Below, in pieces: positions 27,503 to 46,214 of a stretch of 64,000 nucleotides of DNA. Both the position numbers and the translations under genes were made by a program. This DNA is from Chlamydomonas reinhardtii. Its lineage: Eukaryota > Chlorophyta > Chlorophyceae > Chlamydomonadales > Chlamydomonadaceae. Every line of letters starts with the position of its first letter. Position 1 is the first letter of the stretch. The DNA is taken from positions 5,881,527 through 5,945,526 of the forward strand of contig NC_057010.1 in NCBI RefSeq assembly GCF_000002595.2, written 5' to 3'. The notes under the pieces are model-generated. The model was not told where the DNA came from, did no database searches, and saw nothing but the letters and a program-made list of their open reading frames with translations.

Positions 27503-28466
27503 CGGCAGAGGCACGCGCGGCGGCATGAGATGATGTAGGTGAGTGTGAGTGGCGGGGTTTGGGGCACCTGGGACTGCCTGTCTCTCATGTTCTTTTCATA
27601 GCTACTAAGGCGTTTTAGGAACTAGGAGCTTGAAAGGCGTTTTCCGTCGGCTTGTCAAAGCTTGCAGCGTCACAGAGTAGCCGAGGTATCCTCACCCTGT
27701 TCCGAGTGTGCCTAGTGATGGGGTCCACCCGCCCCACTGCTGTGCACCGCCGCCACGTCGCAGGCAGCAGCTGAGTGATTGAGGCACGCTGCGCTCGCAA
27801 GGAAGGAATGCTGAGCCGCAGGCGTGGTGTGGCACGGCGTGGTGGCGAGCGGCGACCTGAGGAGCCCGGACCGGAGCGGCGCGGCAACCGGAGTGGCAGC
27901 GGTGTGGGCCAGAGCCAGCCAGTGCGCTGGCGCTTAACTTGCCTGCTGCTACTGCTGTAGAGTGGAGGAATAAAACGATACGTGGATACGGCAATGTATG
28001 GCAGATGGCTGCGGAGGGAACTTCAGTTAGCATGAACTATTGTTAGAGCCCGCCCAGCGGGGTGGTGGGGAGACTAACGCCCCAAGATCTTGGTACGACA
28101 GGCCCAGTGTGCCTGAAACGGTTGGAACATTGGCGTTAGTTTCTGCTTTTGCGTTTGGGGCCTGCACGCGGCTTTGGTGGGGTATGCGGCAGGGGGCAGG
28201 AGGCAGCGCGGTATCATGTGCTGTTGTTGTGGACGGGGGCAAGGCGCGAGACATGGGTCAGTGGCTCGGCAGTGCAGTTGTGGGTGCCCAGTACTGCAAG
28301 TCGCATAGACTCAAGGCTGCTGCTCGCTTTCCCGTTTGCTCTCGACGTGCATTGAAGCCACGCCCTTTTGTCGCCGCGTGCCATGCGCCACTCTAGACTC
28401 TACAACGCCAACCCGCTGGCAAATGCACAATGCCATCATCACTTACACGAGGGCGGTGGTGTGCTC
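27503..28466. other. Intergenic region
   Basis: This follows the MYND-finger gene. No exon with both splice sites and a convincing protein was found. It leads into the TATA box at 28467. Confidence 0.35.
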
Positions 28467-28475
28467 TATAAATAG
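28467..28475 (+). promoter_or_regulatory. TATA box (TATAAATAG)
   Basis: A consensus TATA element in GC-rich surroundings, with no protein-coding gene starting just downstream. It lies about 150 bp before the hairpin at 28625-28726, a spacing that would suit transcription of a hairpin precursor. Confidence 0.55.
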
Positions 28476-28624
28476 GTCCATGAGCCGGAGGTGCTGACCT
28501 CAGAAGCTATGGCCTGTCCACCGGGACCCTAGCAGCAACTACAGGCCTTGCAGACCTGTTGGGTTTGGGGTTTTGCCCCGCCCCCGCCGGGGTACTTCCA
28601 GGTTCAAGCTTGTCCCTCATCGTC

Positions 28625-28726
28625 GGGGCCATCGTCGGGCTCGGTGCACGCGCACCAACAATGGTGCACGTGACATGGCCGTGACGTGCACCAAGGTGCG
28701 CGTGCACCGAGCCCGCTGATGGCCCC
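28625..28726 (+). ncRNA. Candidate miRNA-precursor hairpin
   Basis: The arms pair as 28625-28633 with 28718-28726 (9 bp), 28636-28656 with 28695-28715 (21 bp) and 28662-28671 with 28684-28693 (10 bp). A 2x2 mismatch and one small asymmetric internal loop separate the blocks, and a 12-nt loop closes the hairpin. About 40 paired bases over 102 nt is a typical pre-miRNA shape. The reverse strand would fold almost as well, so the strand is set by the TATA box upstream. A small foldback transposon is the main alternative; no target-site duplication was seen. Confidence 0.5.
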
Positions 28727-29301
28727 AGCGTGAGTCTATGCGCGATCTGCTTGAAAAGCAGCCACGTCGTCGTGCCGCGGAAACTCGCCAGGGCTGCAGC
28801 CCTACCTGCCGCGGTGGGTCAGACAAGGAAACGCGACAACTGAGCGATGCTGGAGTCTGGATGAGATGCAGCGCCTTTGCACGGTTGGGGTCTCGTGGCA
28901 GAACTTAAGAAGGTGTCGCGAAAGGCGGCGCTTCTGCCGCTTCATCCTGGACTCCATCCTGGCCGCACTCCAGTAATCATCCCGTTCCTGCCCCCTGTCC
29001 AGGATGGGCCGCCGCGCCGCCCCCACCAGCTCACAGAAACGCTGCTTTGCTCGCTAACTTGTTCAGGGGCAGCTTGCTAACAGAGTACGCTTGTGCGACG
29101 GGCTCCGATTCTCATCCCGTTCCTCCCCGCTCCCTGCCACCGCAGCTGTCGACGGCGCGAACACATGTGATGCGGGTCCACCTGGAGGTGAGTGAGTACG
29201 GTTGAGGACGGGACTGAGCGGGTGTGGAGTGTGTGGAGTACGGGTCGCACATACAGCGCTTGAAACGTAGGTGCTTACACCGCCTCTCCTCACACATACG
29301 C

Positions 29302-29585
29302 GGGTGGCTACGTGGATTTGGTGGCCGCTCTGTCCAAGTCCAGCCCGCAGCAGTGGCGAGGCGACACGACCCCCGCGGCGGGTGCAGCCAGCTGCTGGTC
29401 CCGGCTAGCGGCGCACTACGGCGCTCATGCCGTTCCCCCGCTGTCCAGGATGAAGCGCCGCAGTGCGCCGCTAGCCGGGACCAGCAGCTGGCTGCACCTG
29501 CGTGGGGCCCATGTAGCGTATGCAGCCACTGCTGCTGCTGCGGGCTGGACTCGGACAGCGCGGCCACCAAATCCACATAGCCACC
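29302..29585. repeat. Long inverted duplication
   Basis: The inner arms 29382-29425 and 29454-29497 are reverse complements with one mismatch in 44 bp around a 28-nt spacer. The outer arms (29302-29356 and 29526-29585) also match closely, with one short indel, while the segment between them has diverged. Both arms encode a related peptide (GGYVDLVAALS, then CWSRLAAH), so a small coding fragment appears to have been duplicated head to head. A transcript across it would make long double-stranded RNA. Confidence 0.75.
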
Positions 29586-30360
29586 CGCGTGTGTGAGGGG
29601 GGTGCGTGAGGAGAGGCCCCTGCCACTCACGCATGTATGGGGCCCTCCTCTCCGCTGACCTCTCGGCGGCATTAGATAGGTGGTGGCGGTAGATGGAGCT
29701 GGCGGCCGCCCTGTCGGAGGCGTCCAGCCCTCCGGAGGCACGAGGTCGCGCGAGAGGCAGGCAGGGCTGCTACGTATACGTGTGCGCTGCCGACCACACC
29801 GCAGCAGTAGCAGTAACATGTCTGAGTGCTGCTTCTTGTCGTATTCTGGAATGACCCCAAAAGCGCCGGCTCAACAGAGCCTATTATTACTTGCGAGTCA
29901 TTCCATCCCCTGATATAGCGAGAATGGGTAGAGGTCGATATACAACACTTCTCTGACTCCAGCAGACCTGCGCTGCGCCTGCCGGCGGGCTAGCTGCAGA
30001 GTTCCGGCACGGTGGCGGTGGTGGCGGCGGCGCTGCTAGCTGATGATGAGCCGGAGTACCGCCGTGATGGCGAGGCCGGCGGCAACGCTGGTGAGCACGA
30101 GCGTGACCGTGGGCAGCACCATCCCAGCAGCAGCCACTCACCTGGCGCATGAGGGTGTGCGCGCCGCCGGGTGCACAGGCGGCGCCGCCAGTGCCGGACA
30201 CCTCGCGTCAGGTGGGTAGCTTGGTGGGATCTTCGTGGGCGCGGGGTGGTGTTATCGTCCTCATTCCGCTGAATGCTTTCATGACGTGTCATCCAGCGTC
30301 CACCCCGCCCACGGGTCCTGGTTGACGACAGGTCAGCACTCAGCAGCATAAGGACGCAGG

Positions 30361-30969
30361 TTGCGCAGGGGGGGTGTGCAGGGGGTGCGTGAAGGGGGAC
30401 GTGGCGGGGTTGGTCAACGTCACGGCCGCATTGGTGGGGCGTGCAGCGGCCGACGAGCTAGGGAAGGAGACGGGCAGTGGCGTACAGCACAACGTGCCGC
30501 TGGCCGGCGCCAAGCGCGTGGTGCACTACCTGCCCTGGGCCCCTGGGCGCAGCAGCTGACCAGGACCAGGACCAGGAGCAGGAGCAGGAGCAGGACCGGG
30601 TGCAGGAGCAGGTGCAGGTGAGGACTGTGTGCCGGAGTCGCGGAGATGAATTTCGGGCCGCCACAGAACCGGCTGGTAGCGGGGTAGGGTGCGATGGTAC
30701 ATGGCAATGGACGGATCCAAGTGGCTGATATAGTTAAGTCCCGAGAAACAAATTGCACCCAGCCCAGGCATCGACAATCTTGGAACGACCTTGGGTATGG
30801 TACGGGAGCCATCACAGGCTCTCTGGGCAAGATCGGGCCTGTGGAGATCATCCAGCTGCAGAGCGAGATGCGGCGGCGGGCGCTGCTAGAGCAGTGGAAG
30901 GACAACGCCTGGGCCGGCAGCTTCACAGTGCAGCACGGGCCGGGCCCGGGGCTGGGCGGCGATGTGTAG
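30361..30969 (+). CDS. Possible 3' exons of an unrecognised gene
   Basis: Two segments look coding but could not be joined. The first (about 30381-30559) reads LVNVTAALVGRAAADELGK and ends HYLPWAPGRSS at a TGA. The second (30818-30969) follows an acceptor CAG and reads GKIGPVEIIQLQSEMRRRAL before a TAG at 30967-30969. Codon use fits the neighbouring genes. They may be parts of one gene, of two, or of remnants left by the duplication upstream. No family is recognised. Confidence 0.25.
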
Positions 30970-32123
30970 TGAGCCGTGCAGGTTAGGGTGGAGAAGGACG
31001 GCTGGAGGAGCAGGACTGGCGCTGGTGCTGGTGCTGGGTGATTTGCGGCTGGTGGAAGGGCAAGGTGGTGAGGCAGACATGGATGTCAGGGTAGGAGGAG
31101 GAGGCCACGCGTGCGTGTGTTTGCCATGCGTGCGTGTGTTTGCCATGCGGGAGCGGGGCATTCCCTTACTACATACTTTCAAGCCCTGTGCGAGAGTCGG
31201 CCATACGGTAGCATGGTGCGGCCATAACACGGTGTGGCGTGCCCCTGCGGTCGGACTGTCCCGTCTTGGTAATGGCGCATCCATGTGCCTGTGATGTCCC
31301 GTGTTGCAGCGACTTGCTTGATGGGGTGGGACGCAGCCTTCACTCTTCAGCCTGCCGGCACCTCATGTCATGCATCCAGCCTCCCCTGGATACCCGCACG
31401 CAGCCGGGGCCGTTCACTATCCAGGTTAGCTGTGCCTGCTGCTGCTCGAGGCGCACTCTACAGTGCGCAGCCACGTGACGTAAGACAGTCATCAGCATCA
31501 GAGATTTACAGGTGCAACCTTCTCCTCAGCTGCTATGGCCAAGCAACTCTCTGTGCTGGTATGGCCGCTCAACACGGCAAGCCGCTCCACCACCCGCCTT
31601 CCAAAACTATGTGAAGCGGCGGGCCCCTGCCATGGCCCCTGCCTGACAGCTGTCTAAACCGCCGCACCAGCCCGACGCGAATGTCAGCGATGCGCTTTCC
31701 AGCCCAGCAACTGCGCCTGACATGCGGCAAACACTTGCGCGATTCGTCTCGACGCCTGCACTCTGCAGCGCCGCCGCGCCCCAACACGTACACCCACACG
31801 GGCCGCACTCTTTTCCTCTCCCTGCTTCCCTGCTTCCCTGCCATCAGCTGTGCGCGGCATGATGCCTGAGAGCTGGCAGCAGCCGCTGCCTGTGCTGCCC
31901 CACACGGCCACAGTCCCGCCGGCCCCTCGCGCCGGCGGTGCAGTCGGTCAGCCGCACAACAGCCGACACACCCGGCGCCCCCGGCACTTGCCCTCAGCTG
32001 TTTACGGTGGCCCCCACTGGCTCAGTGCCAGCATGCGTGCGTCAGCTACCCCGCCTGCCACTAGACCGGCTGCCTTCCTCCTCGCCGCATTGCCGCCGCA
32101 TGCGGGCACCGCAGCCCCGCCCG
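30970..32123. other. Intergenic region downstream of ELP3
   Basis: A minus-strand TGTAA at 31510-31506 is a candidate poly(A) signal for ELP3. No gene could be supported; long plus-strand Pro/Ala frames after 31850 are mostly the shadow of the ELP3 tail. Confidence 0.4.
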
Positions 32124-39503
<7,380 letters not shown>

Positions 39504-40624
39504 TTTTAAGTCCAGGTATTCAGCGCTCGCGCCGGCCGAACCCGGCGGATGGGGTTTTCTTTCTGAGCGAGCTCGCTCCGGCGGCGTCTACTATACGTGC
39601 ATTATTGTATGGTGCTTTGTAGGTGGTGCCTACAGTCAAGCTTTGTAAACCAGGTCTTCACTTCTCAGGTTTTGCTGATGAGCGTCACCGGTCTTATGTT
39701 TGTTACAACTCGTTTAATAATTGCTGCAAGTAGCAAGTGGCAAGCAGTGTCCCGGCGTGCTGGCCAAACACTGCGTGCCGACGACAAAGTACCAAAATCC
39801 TTGCTTCCCAGCACCTTTAAGACCACTAAATGAGCATGCCTGTGCTCAACTGGCGCGTCAAGGGCATTTGAGGGCTGGCCTGTGTGCATCCGGCGGCGTG
39901 GGTGTGCGGTTGGCACGGGTGCATGGCGTGCGGGCACGTACAAGGTTCGTTTAGCTGGCTTGAGCTTCGACCTTATGTTGACAACTTTTCCAAATACGGC
40001 TGCTTAAAGTAGCAAGCGGCATGCTATGTTCGGCCAGCCGGCCAAACACGGCGTGCCACTTTTGTCCCCGATGTTCTCAACATACTTCCCCCGACCGCCC
40101 TCTGGAACAATCCCCTGCTCCCCAGCACGTCTGAGACCAAATAGACGCGCATGCACATGCTTGCCTGGAGCGTCTAATGCATTCGAGGGCTGGCCTGTGT
40201 GCATCCGGCGGCGTGGCTGTGCGGTTGGCACGGGCACATGGCGTGCGGGCCTGTACAAGGTTCGTTTGCGCTGCCCTTCAAACGCCTTTGCAGCTAGCGC
40301 ACACAGTCCCACCTCCTCCATCATCTGGTCTTTGCTTTGAGTTGTAACTAGTTGCGCCGGGCCGGTGCAGGCCGGATTCGAGGCGCCGTACACACGGAAT
40401 ATTGCCGAAGATGCCGTCCGACTGTCTCGAAAGGTTTCCGCACGCGTACTTCGTTTCAGCGCGTGGCCAAATACAATTCTACACTAAACCTCAATTCTGA
40501 TTGCCGGTCAAGAAGTCTATATTGTTCTGAACGCGGGCGGCACATACGCATGTTATATTACTGCGCTCGCTCGGCTATGTCCAGCAGCCCCTAAGTCTCT
40601 TTAATTTAATCATATGCTATTGCA
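39504..40624. promoter_or_regulatory. Divergent region with a tandem duplication
   Basis: This lies between the starts of ELP3 (-) and the ArsJ-like gene (+). It contains two direct copies of a block of roughly 240-270 bp (39721-39953 and 40001-40267). The last ~350 bp before 40625 are AT-richer and probably carry the ArsJ promoter. Confidence 0.5.
39721..40267 (+). repeat. Two-copy tandem duplication
   Basis: Copies at 39721-39953 and 40001-40267 share long identical runs near their right ends, including GAGGGCTGGCCTGTGTGCAT, and both end near CAAGGTTCGTTT. The left parts are more diverged, so the duplication is not recent. Confidence 0.8.
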
Positions 40625-43600
40625 ATGTCTCACATAACTCATTTGGGCATCGAGGAGCCTTCCGGCGACCCTCGCGTTGTTTGCTGCGGAGCTCGGGCGC
40701 CGGCGAACACGAGCGATGGCCTGCGATGCCGATGGGGCGACTCTGGCGTCGAGGTTCCAGCGCGAGCGGACGCGGGCGGCGAGGTCTCGTGTTGCGTCCC
40801 ACCGCTGGAGGTGCGTGCCCGGCCATCGCTACCCAGTCCCTGAGTTAGTCGCAGCGGCCGGTCTTGCACGCGCCATGCCTTTGTGCCCCTTGCTAAGCGC
40901 TAGATGGTTGCAGTTGCAGCTGGATGGGGAGGGCCGAGGGTCGACGGGGCGCGGCTGCAGGCCGGGGCTGGGGGCCTAGGACACGCGTGCCTCTCCCACC
41001 TCCCTTGCGCCCTCCACCTCTCGTGCTGCAGAAGCTGGATGCGGACGTGGAGGCCAGCCGGGGCGTGCACATGCAGGTAATGCACAACGACACGCTGCTG
41101 CATGAGGACACGGTGCCCCTGGAGACCGTGCAGCTGCTGAGGTGAGGGGAGGAGCGAAAGGCGGCGGTGCGGGATGGAGGGGTAGGTCAATCGAATAGCA
41201 ACTAGACAAAGGCTCCCCATCAAGCACTGTAGGGTTATCAGAGATTGCGGGAAGGCGGCGAGGCCGGGGCTTGGGCGGTTGCGTCCCATCTGCCATGGAC
41301 TAGCCGCGACCTGGCTGCTGCTGCGGCTGCTGATGCGTGCTCCTCTGTTGTGTCTGCGTTCAGGGCGCGCAAGGGCGCTCGGCCCACTGCGGATGGCTTC
41401 ATCACGACGCCGGCGGGCGTGGTGGAGCCAATGGTGGCGGGCAGCAGCAGCGCCGCGGTGGCAGCAGCTGTCGCCCCGGAGATAGAAATCAAGCTGGCGG
41501 CGGCGGACGGCGCGGGCGACGGCAAGACGGCGGGCGGCGACAAGGCAGAGACACGCAAGGTGCGCAGGTTGCATTGCCGCCCGCGTGCATGCCACATCAT
41601 GGCAGCTGCCTCAGGCCTCACTGCCCTGCCTCTGTTTCTGGAATCTGGACCCTGGCCCCATATGACCCTTCCCCGGTGTGCCCTGCGCCGTTGTTCCTGG
41701 GACCTTGACCCCAGATGCCCGCCCCAAAGCCTCTGCCCCTTGAACCGTACCCACCCGGCCACGCACACGCACACCCGCACGCGCGCCCCCACAGGAGATG
41801 CTCCAGCGCAAGTACAGCGCCCTCAAGCCGTTTGTGATCATCTCGCTGTCCTACCTGCTCTTCACCACCACCGACGGCGCCGTGCGCATGATTGTGCTGC
41901 TGCACGCATACAAGGCCGGCTTCAGCGCCTGGCAGGTGGGGGCGGCGGGGGTGGGGGGAGGGGGAGGAAGAAGGGGGGGAGGACGGGGTGGGCGGGGTGT
42001 AGGAGGGGTCACGTAGAAGAGGGTGCGCGTGTGTGCGCACGCAGGGATGCCGCCTGTACTAGGTGTGATGCTCTTTCGTTTTGCTTCGATCTCAAACACG
42101 CACTTACGCAAACGCTTACCGCACGCCACGCGCTGTGTATGTGCTTGTCAGGTTGCCATCATGTTCACCCTGTACGAGCTGGCGGGGGTGGTCACCAACC
42201 TGGCTGCGGGCATGATGGGCGCGCGCTGGGGCATCAAGTGGACGCTGCTCAGCGGCCTCACGCTGCAGCTGGCGGGCATTGGCATGCTGTACGGCTGGCA
42301 GGTGGGGGAGCAGCAGGGGGAGGAGGGGGAGGGGGAGAGGAGGGGGAGGGGGAGGAGGAAGGCGACGTGGAGGTGCAGGTTGGCAGTGCACTCATGAAGG
42401 TCCCCACGGGGACTTCTGATCCCTGGTCAGATGCCAGTGCTTCAGAGGCGGCTGTTCCCGCCTTCCATCCCATGATCTTCTCTATTTTGGTTTAAATACC
42501 CCTGACCCCAATCGCAATCCGCACCACCACCGGCACCTCCTCAACCCCCTGCTTACCGCAGTCTTCATGGAACACGCCCGCGGACCGGTGGAAGGGCATC
42601 CTGTTCGTCACGTGCGCACAGGTCAGTGCGGGAGCGTGTGCGCGCGCGTGCGTGGATCTGTATGTGCATGGATGGGGGAGGTACCAGGCCTGTCAGGGAG
42701 CAGTGCGGGGCGACAACTGGGTCGGAGCTACTCGCAGGCGCACATACTCCGGCCACTTGAAGCAACCCTGCCTTGTCTCACGCCTGCAGCTGCTGTGCGG
42801 TGTGGCCAAGGACCTCACCAAGCTGGGCGGCAAGACCGTCACAAAGCTGGTGCGGAGGGGGCGGGGCGGGGGCGGGGGCATACGGAGCACCGGCAGCAGT
42901 GGTGTGCAGGGGGTGTCGGGGAGGGGGCGGGGGCGGTGTGCAGGGAGTGTTGGGGCTGGAGGCGGAGTGGGGGCTTCAAGGGCACGAAACGTTCAGGGTT
43001 CACTGCAAGACATGGCGACGAATCATGGTCAGACACTCAGTACCAGCGAGATGGCCTAGATGGCGCGGAACTAGTCCCAGTCACTCTACTGTGGCTGACT
43101 CCCTGCACCTCCCAATCCCTGCAGGTGACACCCGATGAGAAGCAGTCAAGTTTGTTCAAGCTGGTGTCCTTCATTACCGGGATGAAGAACTCGCTCAAGG
43201 GTGGGTGGGGGAGGGGGTTTGGAGGCGATGTGCAGGACGCAGCGTGCCTTAGGCGCGGCATGGGGCAGAGGGCTGGGTGGTAAGTTGCGTTTGCAACGCA
43301 GTGCGGAGGAGCGGGGGCATCAGGAGGCGAAACTAACTCCATACCGCATTCAGCCGTTTGCAATTACACTACATGTTACCCCGGACCTCCTGCACCAACA
43401 CCCGCCCCGCCTCGCTCTCCCCCCAACCCAACCCAGCCCCTCCATCCCTCGCCCCGCCTCAGGCATCGGCTACTTCATCGGCGCCGCCTGCGTGTCCTTC
43501 AACTATTTCTTCGCGCTGTCGGTGCTCATGGTGCTGATCCTGCTGGCCATGCCCTGGGCCGCGCTGGGGCTCAGCGAGCAGCTGGGCAGGGCGCGCAAGG

Positions 43601-46214
43601 TGCGGGAGGAGGAGGGGGCCGAGGCCGCGAGGGGTATAGTTTGCTTGCGGCATCGTTCCCACCAAGTGAGCGCGGTAGCGCGCGATTCGGGCGGGCGTGG
43701 CGCCAGTTCATGGCAGCAGTGGGCCCATGATTGGCTGCACTGCTGCATGTGGTGCGGTGCGGTGCGGTGCACGAATCCCTGCAACCAATCTTGTCATCTA
43801 ACCTGCCGCCTCTTTCCCGTGTGCGTGCGGCACGCAGGAGAACCTGACGCTGGCCAAGATCTTCAAGCAGCCGTACAACATCAACGTGCTGAGCGTGTCG
43901 CGTTACTTCCTATTTGGCAGCCGCGACATGTGGTTCGAGGTGCCGCTGCCCTTCTTCCTGCGCAACACGGTGTACGGCCTGGGCTGGAGCCGTCCGCTCA
44001 CGGGGCTGTTCCTGGCCGTGTGGATCATCGTGTACGGGCAGGTGGGGGGTGAGGAAGAGGCTGGGGTGGGCTTTGTGTGTTGGAGGTTATTGCGGTAGTC
44101 GGTGCCAAGATTGCAACTGCCAACGAGGGGTGAACCGCTGGGGCGGCTTAGGGGCCTGTTGCTTGGGTTGGAGTGTGGAGGGCGGTGGTGACGGTGTGCG
44201 GATGGGGGAGGGCGGGTCGGCGGTTGACGTTTCTGGGCTGGCACGCACACCACCTAGATCCTAGGCACACACCCCATCCACCCCGCCGCACACCCCGCCT
44301 ATCTCACCCACAGGTGCAGTCCTGGACGCCGCAGCTGGTGCTCCAGCCGCTCCGGCAGTCGCCCGCCAACAAGTGAGAGCGGGGGGTTAGGGTTAAGGAG
44401 GTTCGGTGCCGGGCTGTGGGCTGCTGTCAGCAGAACCTGCTGCTTGGCGATGGTTGCCGGCTTGACACGTGAATGCTCGCCCTTCCCCACCTCTCACCTG
44501 GACCCGGCCGGGCTGCTGCCTCCCCATTCCCCACACCCACCCTCACCCACCTGCCCACATAACTCCACTTTCACAGGTATGTTGCAGTGCTGTGGAACCT
44601 GCTGCTGGTGCTGTGCCCGCTGTTCATGGGGCTCATGCTGCAGACCACAGACATCTTCACGGTGAGGCGCAGAACTGGCGGCGCGTTGACATACACGGGG
44701 GATCCCGACAGTAGAGAGGCTCTGGCGGCTCGCCCCAGAGAGCTGAGGCGGGCTGAGGGCGTCATGTGTGTGTGCTGCATCGGCCAGAACATCCATAACA
44801 ACATGTGGGGTAGTACAAGCAGACTGGCGCAAAGCTGCCCACCAGAAGGCCAGCAACCGCGACCCGAGGGCCAACAGCTTTGACCGGAAGCCTTGGTGAT
44901 CTCAATGAGACGCAATGATTGGGATCACCAAGGCTTCCGGTCAAAGCTATTGGCCCTCGGGTCGCGGTTGATGACGCTCAACAGGTTCGGAGCATTGGCC
45001 GCCTGGAGGGCTTCGCCGGGTGAAGCCGCTTAGGCCGCTGCACAGGGGCGTTGTCACCTCCTGTGAAACGTCACGCGCTGTGCCAGTGACGAACGCAGGC
45101 GGCCGTTGCTGACTTTCTTGCGTACAGACTGCAAATTCCTTATAGGATAAAATGCAGCGCCACGCGCGCGCACATCACGCGGCACCGGTCGATGCGGGTA
45201 GAGGGCCTCAATCTGTTGTACTGCCGCGCTCACACGCGTAACCACTGGCGCCCTGACCCCGCACCCCTTGCCTGCCTGCTGCCGCAGAGCCGCAACCTGG
45301 GCGGCATGACGGGCGTGATGGTGGGCGGCCTTGGCGCCTTCTGCCTGCTGTTCGCCGTCAACAGCTCCATCCACTCCTACCTCATCGTGCGCTACGCCCA
45401 GGGCGACAAGGTGGCCATGAACGTGGGCTTCTACTACTGCGCCAATGCCATGGGCCGACTCACGGGTGAGAGGGGGCGGAGGGGGCGCGTCGGTGTGCGT
45501 GTCACGTGCGGCCCCTGTCCGATGCCGTGAACATGTATGGCAGGGAGGGGCTGGTTCGAGTTGGGTTAGTTCTCAACACGCGTGCGTGCAGGTATGTGTC
45601 TGTGCGCACTTGTGCTGTTGTGCGTGCCTCAATGCCACACACGCGCGCGTGTACACACAGGCACGCTCGTGAGTGGTGCGCTGTACTCGTATGCGGGAGA
45701 CACCGTCGTGCAGGTGAGAGAGCGGCTGTGTTGAGGTCGGGTTACTTGGGTTGCGCGGCGTTGCGCCCAGACATGGGGTCCAGTGGGGCTTGGGCGGGGC
45801 GGGATGCGTGCTGGCGGGCAAAGCCACCTGACTGCGTGCCTCGTGGGCGTTGGGTATGGCGGCGGCAGCGCGGGTTGGTCATCCGGTACACGGAATGGGC
45901 ATGCGGCAGCTTTGGGTCGCGCAGGTAGGGTCGCCGTTGCGCCTGCCGCGCGGCGTGACCCCATCCTCAACCCCAGCACCACATACACAACTAAGCGCAC
46001 ACCCCACTACACACCCCACTACACGCCCCGCCTGCACACGTAGGGCTTTGCGGCGTGCTTCTGGGCCAGCGTGGGGTTCGCACTGCTGTCGGCGCTGGTG
46101 GAGATGTTCGTGCACGACAACAGCGGCGGCCTGCTGTGCGGGCCCTGCTTCACCTTTGTCAAGCCGCCGCCGGACGCAGCCGACGGCAAGCCCCTTGAGG
46201 TCGAGATGGAGTAG
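40625..46214 (+). CDS. arsJ: ArsJ-like MFS permease (organoarsenical efflux)
   Basis: Predicted to export 1-arseno-3-phosphoglycerate. Fifteen exons: 40625-40810, 41032-41141, 41364-41559, 41795-41935, 42152-42301, 42562-42621, 42790-42849, 43125-43200, 43463-43599, 43838-44041, 44314-44372, 44577-44661, 45288-45465, 45661-45713, 46044-46214. They join in frame to about 621 residues. From about residue 165 the protein follows bacterial ArsJ: YLLFTTTDGAVRMIVLL, LYELAGVVTNLAAG, GVAKDLTKLGGKTVTKL, NINVLSVSRYFLFGSRDMWF. Added is a ~164-residue soluble N-terminus with CC at 20-21 and 56-57 and a Cys at 35, and a tail with CGPC (597-600). The start at 40625 was chosen because only this frame joins exon 2. 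Nearest alternative: another MFS carrier, but the RDMWF and AKDLTKL blocks argue for ArsJ. The ars-type GAPDH gene is the next gene. Confidence 0.85.
44854..44970 (+). ncRNA. Candidate intronic miRNA hairpin in arsJ intron 12
   Basis: Arms 44854-44901 and 44923-44970 are reverse complements over 48 bp with one mismatch, closed by a 21-nt loop (44902-44922). It lies in the 626-nt intron between exons ending at 44661 and starting at 45288, so it would be transcribed with the permease mRNA. Such near-perfect intronic hairpins are known miRNA sources in Chlamydomonas. A foldback element is the alternative; no flanking duplication was seen. Confidence 0.55.

Noticed and set aside
30039-30125. Minus-strand hydrophobic peptide MVLPTVTLVLTSVAAGLAI
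   Set aside because: It resembles a tail anchor, but no acceptor precedes it and no neighbouring exon fits, so it is not called a gene.
40716-40810. Alternative start MACDADG for the ArsJ gene
   Set aside because: That frame runs into a stop when joined to exon 2, whereas the frame from 40625 joins exon 2 without a break.
40625-46214. Generic sugar or acetyl-CoA MFS transporter
   Set aside because: The TDGAVRM, AKDLTKL and SRYFLFGSRDMWF blocks and the adjacent ars-type GAPDH fit ArsJ better.
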